Below, in pieces: positions 1 through 7,700 of a stretch of 64,000 nucleotides of DNA. Every line of letters starts with the position of its first letter. Position 1 is the stretch's first letter. The translations under genes and the position numbers were made by a program. The DNA is from Bacteroidota bacterium (GTDB lineage: Bacteria; Bacteroidota; Bacteroidia; Bacteroidales; F082). The notes beneath the pieces are model-generated. The model saw nothing but the letters and a program-made list of their open reading frames with translations. It did not search any database and was not told the origin of the DNA. The DNA lies in the NCBI GenBank assembly GCA_020444415.1, contig JAHLLA010000007.1:62001-126000 (forward strand), read 5' to 3'.

Positions 1-727
1 CCTTTGCTTCGTTCGATTGATTGAATTTTTTCTGGTAGTCACTTTTAGAAACCACAGCCAGGGCTGATTGCAATGATAAGGTGAGTATCAATGCTTTGCC
101 TTGTAACATGGTGTTTGTTAAATAGTTGCCTTCTTTGAAAAAACGGGCCGGCTTTATATCAATATCAATATGCAGCGGCTGGTAAAGTTTATCTGGTAAA
201 TCCCGATGGAAAAGTACTTGGATGAATCCTTTAAGCCATTTCTCAATCTCATCCCGGCTGATGGTATCCAGAACGATCTTCGAATCGGCAGGGAGGGAAC
301 CATAATCAACACCTTCCATCATGTTATCATTTTCAAAAAACAGGCTGTACAGAATGTCATAGGAGGTATTGTTAATGAGTATTATATCCATGTCTCCTGT
401 GAGTATCCATTGCTGTTCATGTGGTTCGAAGGCAAAATACAAGCCCTTTTCTTCTTTTATTGCTCCCCAGGGATTTATTTCACTAATACGTTCCGGTTCT
501 TCAATTTCTTGCTCCGGAATTTTGAATGTTTCAGTTTTCTTAATAGGCTCTGCAAACTCTTCATCCGGCATTGATCGGTAATCAAGAATGAGATCGGCTG
601 ATAATACAGGCATTTCAAATCCATCATGGGTTTTCAGTTTAACAAGTTTGTTGTCAATAATCCCCATGACGGTACCTCCGCCACGTTCATTTAAAAAATT
701 TACTTTATCGCCTATCTTGAACCTCAT
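1..727 (-). CDS. DUF2027 domain protein, N-terminal part (cut by window edge)
   Basis: The minus strand is open from an ATG at 727 to the left edge, giving 242 residues that begin MRFKIGDKVNFLNERGGG. This opening resembles the small beta-barrel at the start of DUF2027 proteins of Bacteroidota, which usually end in an Smr (MutS2-like) domain; that end would lie outside the window. Residues 55-85 are rich in Glu, Pro and Lys and look like a linker. The middle (about 95-240) is a predicted beta-rich domain. The role is unknown, although the Smr domain suggests nucleic acid binding (family knowledge). Plus-strand open frames over the same DNA are shadows. I am fairly sure of the gene and moderately sure of the family. 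Confidence 0.8.
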   Translation of the reverse strand, partial: MRFKIGDKVNFLNERGGGTVMGIIDNKLVKLKTHDGFEMPVLSADLILDYRSMPDEEFAEPIKKTETFKIPEQEIEEPERISEINPWGAIKEEKGLYFAFEPHEQQWILTGDMDIILINNTSYDILYSLFFENDNMMEGVDYGSLPADSKIVLDTISRDEIEKWLKGFIQVLFHRDLPDKLYQPLHIDIDIKPARFFKEGNYLTNTMLQGKALILTLSLQSALAVVSKSDYQKKFNQSNEAK

Positions 728-846
728 ATTTTATTGACTGAAATAAGATTGCGAAAATACGAATATTAGACAATTCAGGAATTATTTATTAACTAATTAA
801 CAAATATCAGGATTTGTCAGCAAACACTTGATATGATTGCGGATGC

Positions 847-2346
847 CTAAAAAAGAGATGAATGACATTCGGCACATAAAGTAACCTTCCATTCATTCCC
901 AATATCAATAGGATGTTTGAACTCCAGCGACCCTTCGCCGGTAGCATATTCCATGTCACCTGGAATGCCCTGTGCTTTAATCAAATGGCATAAATTACAA
1001 TCTCTCGATATGGTGCTACTTCTTTCATTTTGAAACCGCCCGTTGTGGCATCGATAGCAACCATTGTTCTCAAGATGTCCTAAATAATTCGGGTATTCAT
1101 TCCACCTGACTTTCATTCTCGGAAAAATATTCTTGGAATAACCTTCCTTGATAGCGTCTATAGCTGCCTCAATGACCATCTTATTTGTATCATAGAATTC
1201 AGGATAACTGGATTCATAATAGCTGTTAATTTCGTTGTTGATAAAGGCATTTGCACTGTCCGTAGTAGGAAAATCATTGACCAGAATGCCCATTGCAGTC
1301 ATCTTTATTTCAGGGATATCAGGTGAAATCTTACCGGCAGTAATAGCATCATCAACAAAATTTGTCGGCGACCTGTAATTATGAGAGGGACGGTTGTGGC
1401 AATCAAGGCAATCCATTGTTCTGGTTTCCAATGTGTCTAATACACTCTCATCTACCTCATATTCAGGATCTCTGTAAATAGTTTCCTCCCCAGTAGATAA
1501 ATTGGTATATTTCACCCATGCGATTACATCTCTTTTAAAAGTGGCTGGTTTATATTCTATTTTGACGTTCGGATTAATGTGCCAGTGAATACCATCCTGC
1601 AATCCAAGTGCCCTGTGTTGCGGACTAGTTTTCATCAGGAGGCTGATATCCCATTCCGTATTTTCCTCATCAGCTAGATAATGCCTGTGTGTGATATATT
1701 TTCTGTCGTAAAACTTCTCAGGCCAATGGCATTTCTCACAGGTTTCCTGCGCAGGACGGAGGTTATGGATAGGAGTGGGGATAGGTGTTGGGTACGCTTC
1801 GGCCAGCACCGAATAAACCTGGTATAAACCTGATAACTTTGACCGGACATACCATCCGGCACCTGATCCCACGTGACATTCCACACAATTCACCCGTTCA
1901 TGCGCAGAACCCATATAGGCCGTGTACTCAGGCTCCATTACTTTGTGGCAGGTTGTACCGCAAAATTCGTTGGATTCAGTGTAATGAAAAGCCTGATAAC
2001 TGCCCAGTGCTGAAATAACCAGAAAAATGGCTAAACCAATGGCTACAATAAACAACATTGTTCTTTGCTTAGGATCATTAAAATCAACTACCGGGAATCT
2101 GAACTCCCTTTCCACAAGGCCTTTCTTCTCTTTTCTTCTTTTTATACGGATGCCAATAGGGATCAGAAGCAAGCCTATAAACATGATGGTGGGAAGTATG
2201 ATATAAATGAACAGACCGGAATAGCTGTCTCCTTCAGCAAATATTAAGGAAAAAAGAAACAGGAAAATGATCATTACAAAACTAGTAACTGCAATAGCAG
2301 CTCCTATAAATGTGGTCCAGCTATAATAATGTTTTGGTAGTTTCAT
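847..2346 (-). CDS. NapC/NirT-like membrane heptaheme cytochrome c
   Basis: The 499-residue protein has three hydrophobic segments (about 11-36, 44-67 and 97-117) followed by a large periplasmic part with seven CxxCH sites at C129, C154, C203, C313, C430, C450 and C491. The first two sites, close behind a membrane helix and spaced as CGTTCH then CVECH, resemble the NapC/NirT quinol dehydrogenase family, which passes electrons from menaquinol to periplasmic cytochromes. It is longer than classical NapC (about 200 residues, four hemes). It is the last gene of a minus-strand cytochrome cluster, next to a cytochrome b-like gene, so it most likely takes part in the quinol end of that chain (inference). 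The heme count is seen directly; the electron partner is not. Confidence 0.88.
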   Translation of the reverse strand: MKLPKHYYSWTTFIGAAIAVTSFVMIIFLFLFSLIFAEGDSYSGLFIYIILPTIMFIGLLLIPIGIRIKRRKEKKGLVEREFRFPVVDFNDPKQRTMLFIVAIGLAIFLVISALGSYQAFHYTESNEFCGTTCHKVMEPEYTAYMGSAHERVNCVECHVGSGAGWYVRSKLSGLYQVYSVLAEAYPTPIPTPIHNLRPAQETCEKCHWPEKFYDRKYITHRHYLADEENTEWDISLLMKTSPQHRALGLQDGIHWHINPNVKIEYKPATFKRDVIAWVKYTNLSTGEETIYRDPEYEVDESVLDTLETRTMDCLDCHNRPSHNYRSPTNFVDDAITAGKISPDIPEIKMTAMGILVNDFPTTDSANAFINNEINSYYESSYPEFYDTNKMVIEAAIDAIKEGYSKNIFPRMKVRWNEYPNYLGHLENNGCYRCHNGRFQNERSSTISRDCNLCHLIKAQGIPGDMEYATGEGSLEFKHPIDIGNEWKVTLCAECHSSLF

Positions 2347-2457
2347 TATAGTAGTTTTATTTATGAATAAAAGTTGATTATGGTGTTACACATTTAAAAT
2401 TGTAAACTAATTGTTGTAATTAAAAGAAACGCTAAGCTTTATTTTTTTAAATTAATA

Positions 2458-3066
2458 TTAATGATAGCCGTTTATCATACTTTTAAAATGAGTAGAAGGC
2501 TTTTCACCCAATGTGCACATATATATATGAATTAGCATGAAAACAGAGAGGAAGAACCCCAGAAGGCTATGAAAAATTGCAGTAAATTGAATTCCACTTA
2601 TACCAAAAACCGTTGGAAAAATAGTTTCGGGGTATAACAAACCAAAACCAGTGATTATGAGAAATGGAAAGAAAAGATACATCACTATAACATAGCTCAC
2701 TAATTGCATTGGGTTGAATTTTCTATTCTTTTTAGGCGGAAATGGTGGCTTTTCATTTATAAATATGCCATAAGAATAATATCTAAATTGTTTTATCATT
2801 CTGCCAATTAAGCCCTTTTCTCTAATCCTGTAATTTTTGCTATTTACAGTAATCGTGTTTCCTAAAATATAAATTGCATAAAGAAAAGTAACCAATACTC
2901 CCGCTATGTTGTGCATGGCTACAGCTATGTCAAACCGGATGAATTTCATTTCTGTCCCTGAATACTGCATACTCAGTCCGGTAATGATTAATACTATAAA
3001 AAGAATCGCATTTGACCAATGCCAAAGTCTGACCCACACTGGATATAAATATAGTTTTTCTGACAT
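2458..3066 (-). CDS. cytochrome b561-like membrane subunit
   Basis: The 202-residue protein has four predicted membrane helices and the opening pattern VRLWHWSNAILFIVLIITG, typical of the b-type cytochrome of Ni,Fe-hydrogenase, formate dehydrogenase and thiosulfate reductase. Histidines in helices 1, 2 and 4 (WHW, AMHNIAG, FHSLLGFFLSVFMLIHIY) fit two b-heme ligand pairs. It lies 1 bp from the heptaheme cytochrome gene upstream, which strongly suggests co-translation and a complex of the two. In the known families such a subunit links the quinone pool to periplasmic c-hemes. No hydrogenase or formate dehydrogenase catalytic subunit is present here, so the partner is probably the neighbouring multiheme cytochromes (inference). 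Confidence 0.87.
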   Translation of the reverse strand: MSEKLYLYPVWVRLWHWSNAILFIVLIITGLSMQYSGTEMKFIRFDIAVAMHNIAGVLVTFLYAIYILGNTITVNSKNYRIREKGLIGRMIKQFRYYSYGIFINEKPPFPPKKNRKFNPMQLVSYVIVMYLFFPFLIITGFGLLYPETIFPTVFGISGIQFTAIFHSLLGFFLSVFMLIHIYMCTLGEKPSTHFKSMINGYH

Positions 3067-3067
3067 C

Positions 3068-4039
3068 TTATTTTTTTATTATTATCCTAAGAAAGGCGTG
3101 AATTAAAATAACTAATAATGTAAACCCATAAACGAATATGCTGATGATATTCAAGTAATAATTCCTGTTGGCTCCAATGATATAGGAGTTTTCCAACAAA
3201 GAAGGATTGAAAAAACCCAGCTTATTCCTGTTTTCTCTTGCTTGAAATTTGTACAATGACGCTTCCAGTATCGAATTTTGCGAATGGCATTCTACACACA
3301 TCTTAACAGCCAATTCTTTAGGTTGAATTAAATGTGCTACCATTATCGAGTCATTTGTTTTTGCATGGCACTCAATACATCGTACGTTGGCAAAATGTAA
3401 CTGCTGATTAGGCAGCCAATCGTGTTTTTCAAGTATATTAGGGTTTTCCTGATCTGATATAAGCTGGTACTTATTGATGTCAGCGTGGCAGCTTAAACAA
3501 ATGTTATTATCATATACGATAACTTCTTTTATGTTTTCACTCGTTCTTGCGCTTATTTTATAGGAATGGGGGTTGTGGCACATCCAGCACGTAAAATCGA
3601 CACTATGTTTATCTGAGTGAACACTTCTCTGGAATTCATCTTCAATTTCTTCAAAATGGTAATCGGCGTAAGTGTCATCACCACCATGGCAATCCAGGCA
3701 GCCCGGCTTTTCTTCCATTCTCAACTCACCATCATGGGGAAAGTTTTCATAGTCCATTGAATGGCAATCGGTACACTGGAAATTCCAGTGGTTGGACTCG
3801 TAAAATTCAATTGAATCAACGATGAAATACGGGTTCATTCGCTCTCTTACATTTTGCTCCGTCCACTCATTATAATAGTTATAGGTTTTATGACCATGGC
3901 ATTTGAAGCATAAGCCGTTCTCTTCTGCAAAGTCAGGGATACGCTTTTCAGCCTCCTGCCCGATGCTTGTATAAGATGTTGCTGTAAACAGCATAATCGC
4001 TAACAGATACAAGCATTTTTTTATTAAACTAAATTTCAT
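3068..4039 (-). CDS. heptaheme cytochrome c with C-terminal membrane anchor
   Basis: The 323-residue protein starts with a signal peptide (about 1-27) and carries seven CxxCH sites at C44, C89, C114, C151, C181, C221 and C248. A hydrophobic segment near 296-318 followed by Lys-Lys should anchor the end in the inner membrane with the hemes in the periplasm. Extra conserved-looking histidines could act as sixth ligands. It is directly upstream of the cytochrome b-like gene with a 1-bp gap. The arrangement of a multiheme c protein plus diheme b protein is like Cbc-type menaquinol oxidoreductases of Geobacter (known family comparison, by architecture only). An enzymatic role, for example as a nitrite or sulfur reductase, cannot be excluded. 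Confidence 0.88.
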   Translation of the reverse strand: MKFSLIKKCLYLLAIMLFTATSYTSIGQEAEKRIPDFAEENGLCFKCHGHKTYNYYNEWTEQNVRERMNPYFIVDSIEFYESNHWNFQCTDCHSMDYENFPHDGELRMEEKPGCLDCHGGDDTYADYHFEEIEDEFQRSVHSDKHSVDFTCWMCHNPHSYKISARTSENIKEVIVYDNNICLSCHADINKYQLISDQENPNILEKHDWLPNQQLHFANVRCIECHAKTNDSIMVAHLIQPKELAVKMCVECHSQNSILEASLYKFQARENRNKLGFFNPSLLENSYIIGANRNYYLNIISIFVYGFTLLVILIHAFLRIIIKK

Positions 4040-4065
4040 TTGTTGGATTTTTTTATGGGTTTAAA

Positions 4066-4097
4066 TTAAATGGGGTATTTTCATCTACCCCATTTAA
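4066..4097 (-). terminator. strong hairpin between barrel gene and heptaheme gene
   Basis: A perfect 12-bp inverted repeat with an 8-nt loop (arms TTAAATGGGGTA and TACCCCATTTAA) lies between the DUF5777 gene and the heptaheme cytochrome gene. On the minus strand it is followed only by an interrupted T-rich stretch, so it may be a weak terminator, an attenuator or an mRNA-stabilising hairpin that sets different levels of the two gene products. Confidence 0.6.
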
Positions 4098-4210
4098 CTG
4101 TTTTATTCTGATACTTTAAAAATACCATTTGCGGGATGCACATTCATTACTAAACTAACTGAATGAATACGAATTGGTTGATACAACTTTTCACTCAATG
4201 GGATCAGTTT

Positions 4211-5116
4211 TTAAAATTCCCACAAACGGGTGATGTTAAACCCAATTCTGAATTCTCCTTCTGTCCAGTCGCTGGTATTAAACATATAAATATCCTGTGG
4301 GATAATACCATTTGCAGTTCCGGCAAATATCTGGAATGAATGCGTGGCTGTGGCAATTTCAACACCAAAACTGAAGTTTGCGTTATACACGTTCAGTGTC
4401 TCGTAGTTTTCACTTAAAGCTTCAATATAAACAGGTTGTGTGTATGAAATTACAAAAGATGTTTGTGGTGTGAATTTAAACCGTGCATGGCCTCCAAAGC
4501 CGAAAACATCATGGTCATATCCTTTCACATTGGGCACATCAGCTTTAACGGCATTATAGTGGGCAAAACTAGCGGTTAGTTCCATTGAGAACCAGTCATT
4601 AAATTTGCGACCCACAATTAATTGGGTGAAATATGAAAAACGATTGGCAAATTCATAATCGTCTCCAAAACTACTTTCGTTTCTTCCATCAACAGCCATG
4701 TTGGCGTATGCTGCAACGGTAACGGGTATCGTATTTTTACGAGTTTGCCTTAAAAAGGCCCACTTTACCTGAAAATCGCTGTACATATTTTTCCGGGTAA
4801 TTCCATATCCAACCATCAGGTTGTCGAGGATGGAATAATTAAGTCCCATACGTGTATTTGCTGAAGGAGCATAAATACCAAAAAGGTCTTTGATGCCGTT
4901 GTCCTTAATTAATCCAAACCTGTGCTGGATCACCATTTCAAGTGATTTCTGTGCAGGAATAACCGATGTTTGGTCGTCAATCAACATGCCATTATCAAAC
5001 ATAGTTGTTATGGGTCTGTCTTTAACTTTCTTTTGTTTTTGAGAATCTTCGTCTTGTGAAAAGCCAACCTCAAAACCAAATACAATGACTAAAAAGAGTA
5101 TAATATATTTTTTCAT
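4211..5116 (-). CDS. DUF5777-type outer-membrane beta-barrel protein
   Basis: The 301-residue protein has a signal peptide (about 1-20) and then alternating beta strands ending in an aromatic residue (final F), as outer-membrane barrels do. Segments such as SLEMVIQHRFG, followed by a Gly/Asn-rich strand pattern through YGITRKNMYSDF, match my recollection of the DUF5777 beta-barrel family of Bacteroidota. There is no CxxCH motif. It sits between lipoprotein cytochromes and inner-membrane cytochromes, which is the place where a porin sheath occurs in MtrCAB-type conduits. A porin role is inferred from position and shape; the barrel is much smaller than MtrB. Other options are a general porin or a structural protein. 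Confidence 0.75.
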   Translation of the reverse strand: MKKYIILFLVIVFGFEVGFSQDEDSQKQKKVKDRPITTMFDNGMLIDDQTSVIPAQKSLEMVIQHRFGLIKDNGIKDLFGIYAPSANTRMGLNYSILDNLMVGYGITRKNMYSDFQVKWAFLRQTRKNTIPVTVAAYANMAVDGRNESSFGDDYEFANRFSYFTQLIVGRKFNDWFSMELTASFAHYNAVKADVPNVKGYDHDVFGFGGHARFKFTPQTSFVISYTQPVYIEALSENYETLNVYNANFSFGVEIATATHSFQIFAGTANGIIPQDIYMFNTSDWTEGEFRIGFNITRLWEF

Positions 5117-5141
5117 TTTAATTTCAGTTTAAAGGTTTAAC

Positions 5142-5522
5142 TTAATTATCGTTGGCGCCTTGTTCAATCCAACCTAATATCAATGCAGCCTGTACCGAAG
5201 TATATTTGGCAAAATGACTACCGTCGGGTAACGGATAATAATAAATTTTGCTGGCAACAGGATCGCCTACATCAACCAAACCCATACTTGTGATGCTGTT
5301 GTATGAATTGCCTGCTGATAAATCCGGTTGTGTACCACCTGTGTTATGACATCCGGTACAACCCTGAGTACTATAAATAGGTTCAATTTCCTGGCTATAA
5401 TACACTGTATCACCAGGATCGGGTGGTGGAACAACAGGCTCAACTATAAACTTATACTGGCACGATGTGGCAAACACAATCGCTGCTAAAATGCCAATAG
5501 TGTAAATAAATTTTCTCCTCAT
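5142..5522 (-). CDS. monoheme cytochrome c lipoprotein
   Basis: The 126-residue protein has a lipobox ending at C21 (FATSC) and one heme site, CTGCH at C54, in a segment (EIEPIYSTQGCTGCHN) typical of the small cytochrome c domain often fused to Bacteroidota surface proteins. A Met that could be the second ligand is not obvious; the M of SITSMGL (near 80) is one candidate. A Pro-rich linker (VEPVVPPPDPGD) separates the lipid anchor from the heme domain. It lies 25 bp upstream of the barrel gene. An outer-membrane lipoprotein that hands electrons across or onto the barrel is a reasonable inference. Confidence 0.85.
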   Translation of the reverse strand: MRRKFIYTIGILAAIVFATSCQYKFIVEPVVPPPDPGDTVYYSQEIEPIYSTQGCTGCHNTGGTQPDLSAGNSYNSITSMGLVDVGDPVASKIYYYPLPDGSHFAKYTSVQAALILGWIEQGANDN

Positions 5523-5553
5523 TTAATTTTGTTTTTATTGTTAGAAATCGTAC

Positions 5554-5583
5554 CAAAGATAAGAAATAAAAAAAGGCTCCAAA
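5554..5583 (-). promoter_or_regulatory. promoter for the 5522-847 cytochrome unit
   Basis: On the minus strand a -7 box TATCTTTG (5561-5554) and a -33 TTTG (5583-5580) are separated by 18 bp, fitting the Bacteroidota sigma consensus. The -33 element lies inside the arm of the terminator hairpin of the gene upstream, so the five downstream genes can be expressed separately from the hexaheme lipoprotein gene. Confidence 0.6.
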
Positions 5584-5599
5584 TAAATTTGAAGCCTTT
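5568..5599 (-). terminator. intrinsic terminator after the hexaheme lipoprotein gene
   Basis: A 13-bp stem (one G-U pair) with a 2-nt centre, AAAGGCTCCAAAT against ATTTGAAGCCTTT, is followed on the minus strand by seven T residues. It ends, at least partly, transcripts from the hexaheme lipoprotein gene before the monoheme gene. Confidence 0.75.
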
Positions 5600-5623
5600 A
5601 TTGTTATTTTTAATCAGTCAATT

Positions 5624-6673
5624 TTATTGCAGTGCTGCAATTGAATTTTCTAATGTTTTTTTAATGTAGGTCGGGTTGTGAATTCCAAGGCTCCTGTCTT
5701 CAGTAATAGCTTTGTAATTCAGGCAAGCTGCTGCAACATCTGCAGAGTAGGTTCCAGGAACTGAACTATCGCTTCCTTCTTCAGTAATTCCGGTAGCATC
5801 AAGCAATGCTTTTAACTCATCTAATAATGCTTGAACTTCAATTTGAAGTTCCTCTGTGTTTGCAATAAGCGATTCTTCATCAGAATGGCAGGCAACACAT
5901 CCAGCTAAGTTTAATTCGACAGCACCATGATATTCATATCCCATATACATGGTATGTCCACCTGATTGAACACCATAAGGCTCAGCCATATGACATGTAA
6001 CACAAGCATTAGTAATACTTTTGTGCGCGTGCTCAGTGTTGGCACCAAAACCTTCCAGGCCCATACCTGAAAAAGTATTTGCTTGAGGTCCATGATGCAC
6101 TCCATAACGAGATGATGTAACAACAATATCATCACCTCCTGGTGTTGGCCAAGGATCAACAGTACGTCCCTGGTGGCATGTTGCGCAAAGGTTTCCACTT
6201 CCAAAATCGAAAGTCTGACCACCTGTATTGTTTAACATAGCGGGGTCTGTTATGGTAAATGCCCAGTCAGAAACTTCATAGTCGTTGTGAATCATATGGC
6301 ACGTGTAACAGTTGGGAGGATTTGGATTGGAGATCATAGCTCCGGCTGCTTCTGGATCATATGTTCCAGTCACATTATAACCTAAAAATCCCTGGCTTGT
6401 GTGACAAATAGCACAATCGCCTGAGTTTCTTTCAAAATTACCACCGGTAGCATGTGTTGAATGCGCCCATTGATTTGTTTTTGCAAAGTTAACCTGTGAA
6501 TCATCATGGCACTGGATACAAGTGGCTGTACCATCTGTACCATCTATGCCGTCTTCACCATCAACTCCGTCTTTACCGGCTGGACCAGCTGGACCTTCCT
6601 TACTACAGGAAGCAACTACTGCCATTAAAAATACCAGTACTAACATTAAATAACTTACGTAACTCCTTTTCAT
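5624..6673 (-). CDS. hexaheme cytochrome c lipoprotein with collagen-like linker
   Basis: The 349-residue protein has a lipoprotein signal with lipidated C23 (VASC), then seven to eight Gly-X-Y triplets (residues 27-48) and six CxxCH sites at C52, C87, C122, C163, C224 and C259. The heme part resembles cytochrome c554/c3-type electron carriers. A helical C-terminal part (about 265-349) has no heme site and is rich in Glu and Leu. The Gly-X-Y stretch directly after the lipid anchor would hold the heme domain away from the membrane. It is the first gene of the minus-strand cytochrome region and has its own promoter and terminator. Outer-surface location is inferred from the lipoprotein signal and from the neighbouring barrel gene. 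Confidence 0.87.
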   Translation of the reverse strand: MKRSYVSYLMLVLVFLMAVVASCSKEGPAGPAGKDGVDGEDGIDGTDGTATCIQCHDDSQVNFAKTNQWAHSTHATGGNFERNSGDCAICHTSQGFLGYNVTGTYDPEAAGAMISNPNPPNCYTCHMIHNDYEVSDWAFTITDPAMLNNTGGQTFDFGSGNLCATCHQGRTVDPWPTPGGDDIVVTSSRYGVHHGPQANTFSGMGLEGFGANTEHAHKSITNACVTCHMAEPYGVQSGGHTMYMGYEYHGAVELNLAGCVACHSDEESLIANTEELQIEVQALLDELKALLDATGITEEGSDSSVPGTYSADVAAACLNYKAITEDRSLGIHNPTYIKKTLENSIAALQ

Positions 6674-6718
6674 AATGTAATTAATTTTTGATATATGAAT
6701 AATTATTAAATTCCTCTA

Positions 6719-6751
6719 CAAACTTAATCAAGTTTGCAAAAAACAAGCAAA
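6719..6751 (-). promoter_or_regulatory. promoter of cytochrome cluster with overlapping palindrome
   Basis: On the minus strand a -33 TTTG (6751-6748) is spaced 21 bp from a -7 box TAAGTTTG (6726-6719). The -7 box is one half of a perfect 18-bp palindrome, CAAACTTAATCAAGTTTG (6719-6736). A dimeric regulator bound there would cover the promoter. It lies about 46 bp upstream of the hexaheme lipoprotein start. Confidence 0.6.
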
Positions 6752-6777
6752 TATTAACAATGATATAAATCCCAACT

Positions 6778-6837
6778 ACTAATGACATTAGTCTGAAAAA
6801 AAATGATTAATATTGTCTTTTGATTGATATATGTCAT
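6778..6837. promoter_or_regulatory. two further palindromes in the cytochrome/regulator intergenic region
   Basis: A perfect inverted repeat ACTAAT-GAC-ATTAGT lies at 6778-6792, and an imperfect Crp/Fnr-like site TTGATATATGTCAT at 6824-6837. Both are between the divergent cytochrome genes and the Crp/Fnr-family gene, which begins 65 bp after the second site. They are candidate operators for autoregulation and for control of the cytochrome genes (inference). Confidence 0.45.
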
Positions 6838-6901
6838 CGGAACATAGTTTCTGGCAAAATTTTTAAGAACATTTCAAATGTAGTTATTTTGTAGGATTTT
6901 C

Positions 6902-7597
6902 ATGGAGAATGTAGAAAAAGTTACGAATTGTTTACAATGTAAATTTCAGTCCAATATATTCCGGTTTCTTTCGGAGGAGGAATTGAGTTATGTTAATGAC
7001 ATGCGATTTGAAGTCAGTTTTAAGTCTGGCGAAAATATTTTTAAACAGGGCGGGCCATTGACACATATTGTCTGTATTACAAGTGGCATGGCAAAAGTTT
7101 TTCTAGAAGCAGATGATCATAGTGATATTATTCTTCGTTTAATGAAACCAACCGAGTTGATTGGAGGACCTGGGTTTCGGACTGATAACAGGCATCATTT
7201 TTCAGCTGCTGCTATTGTTGATACAGTTGCCTGTTTTATTGAAGTGAGCGTATTTGAAAAACTGTTGAACGATAACACAAGATTTGCTTTGGAAATGATA
7301 GCCTACCTGAATCGTGCACATATTGGTTTGTACAATAAATTACTTACAAATACACATAAACATATGTCGGGAAGGATGGCTGGTACCTTACTTTATTTGT
7401 CAGAAGAGGTTTATGAATCCAATGTATTTGAAACGGCACTTTCAAGGCAGGATTTAGCTGATATGTCAAGCATGACCAAAGAAAGTGCAATCAGGGTATT
7501 GAAAGAGTTTAAAGACGAAGGTATCCTTAATTGTTACAGCAGTCATTTTGATATTGCAAATAAAGAAGCGCTACGTAAAATTTATAAAATAGGATAG
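6902..7597 (+). CDS. Crp/Fnr family transcription regulator
   Basis: The 231-residue protein has a cyclic-nucleotide-binding-like beta-roll (about 30-140), a dimer helix and a C-terminal helix-turn-helix (LSRQDLADMSSMTKESAIRV, about 180-199). The N-terminus has only two close cysteines (C10 and C13, NCLQC) and lacks the full four-cysteine pattern of classic FNR, so an oxygen-labile 4Fe-4S cluster is not supported by the sequence. It is divergent from the cytochrome genes and upstream of the copper-uptake genes. By position it probably controls one or both sets, responding perhaps to redox state, NO or a ligand. The effector cannot be told from the sequence. Confidence 0.9.
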   Translation: MENVEKVTNCLQCKFQSNIFRFLSEEELSYVNDMRFEVSFKSGENIFKQGGPLTHIVCITSGMAKVFLEADDHSDIILRLMKPTELIGGPGFRTDNRHHFSAAAIVDTVACFIEVSVFEKLLNDNTRFALEMIAYLNRAHIGLYNKLLTNTHKHMSGRMAGTLLYLSEEVYESNVFETALSRQDLADMSSMTKESAIRVLKEFKDEGILNCYSSHFDIANKEALRKIYKIG

Positions 7598-7675
7598 TCC
7601 TTTTAAATCGCCTAAAGATTATTTATAAGCTTTTCTAAATTATTTCTCACGTTATTAAGATATTTTCATATTTGT

Positions 7676-7683
7676 TAAATTTG
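7676..7683 (+). promoter_or_regulatory. -7 box TAAATTTG before copper receptor gene
   Basis: The box matches TAnnTTTG and ends 17 bp before the ATG at 7701. It overlaps the alternative in-frame GTG at 7683, which therefore is unlikely to be the start codon. No good -33 partner was seen. Confidence 0.45.
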
Positions 7684-7700
7684 TGAAAAATATCATAAAT

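Noticed and set aside
206-581. Two overlapping plus-strand open frames
   Set aside because: They lie opposite the DUF2027 gene, have no family features and biased composition of antisense translation.
5911-6222. 103-codon minus-strand frame inside the hexaheme gene
   Set aside because: It is a shifted reading of the cytochrome gene and has no features of its own.
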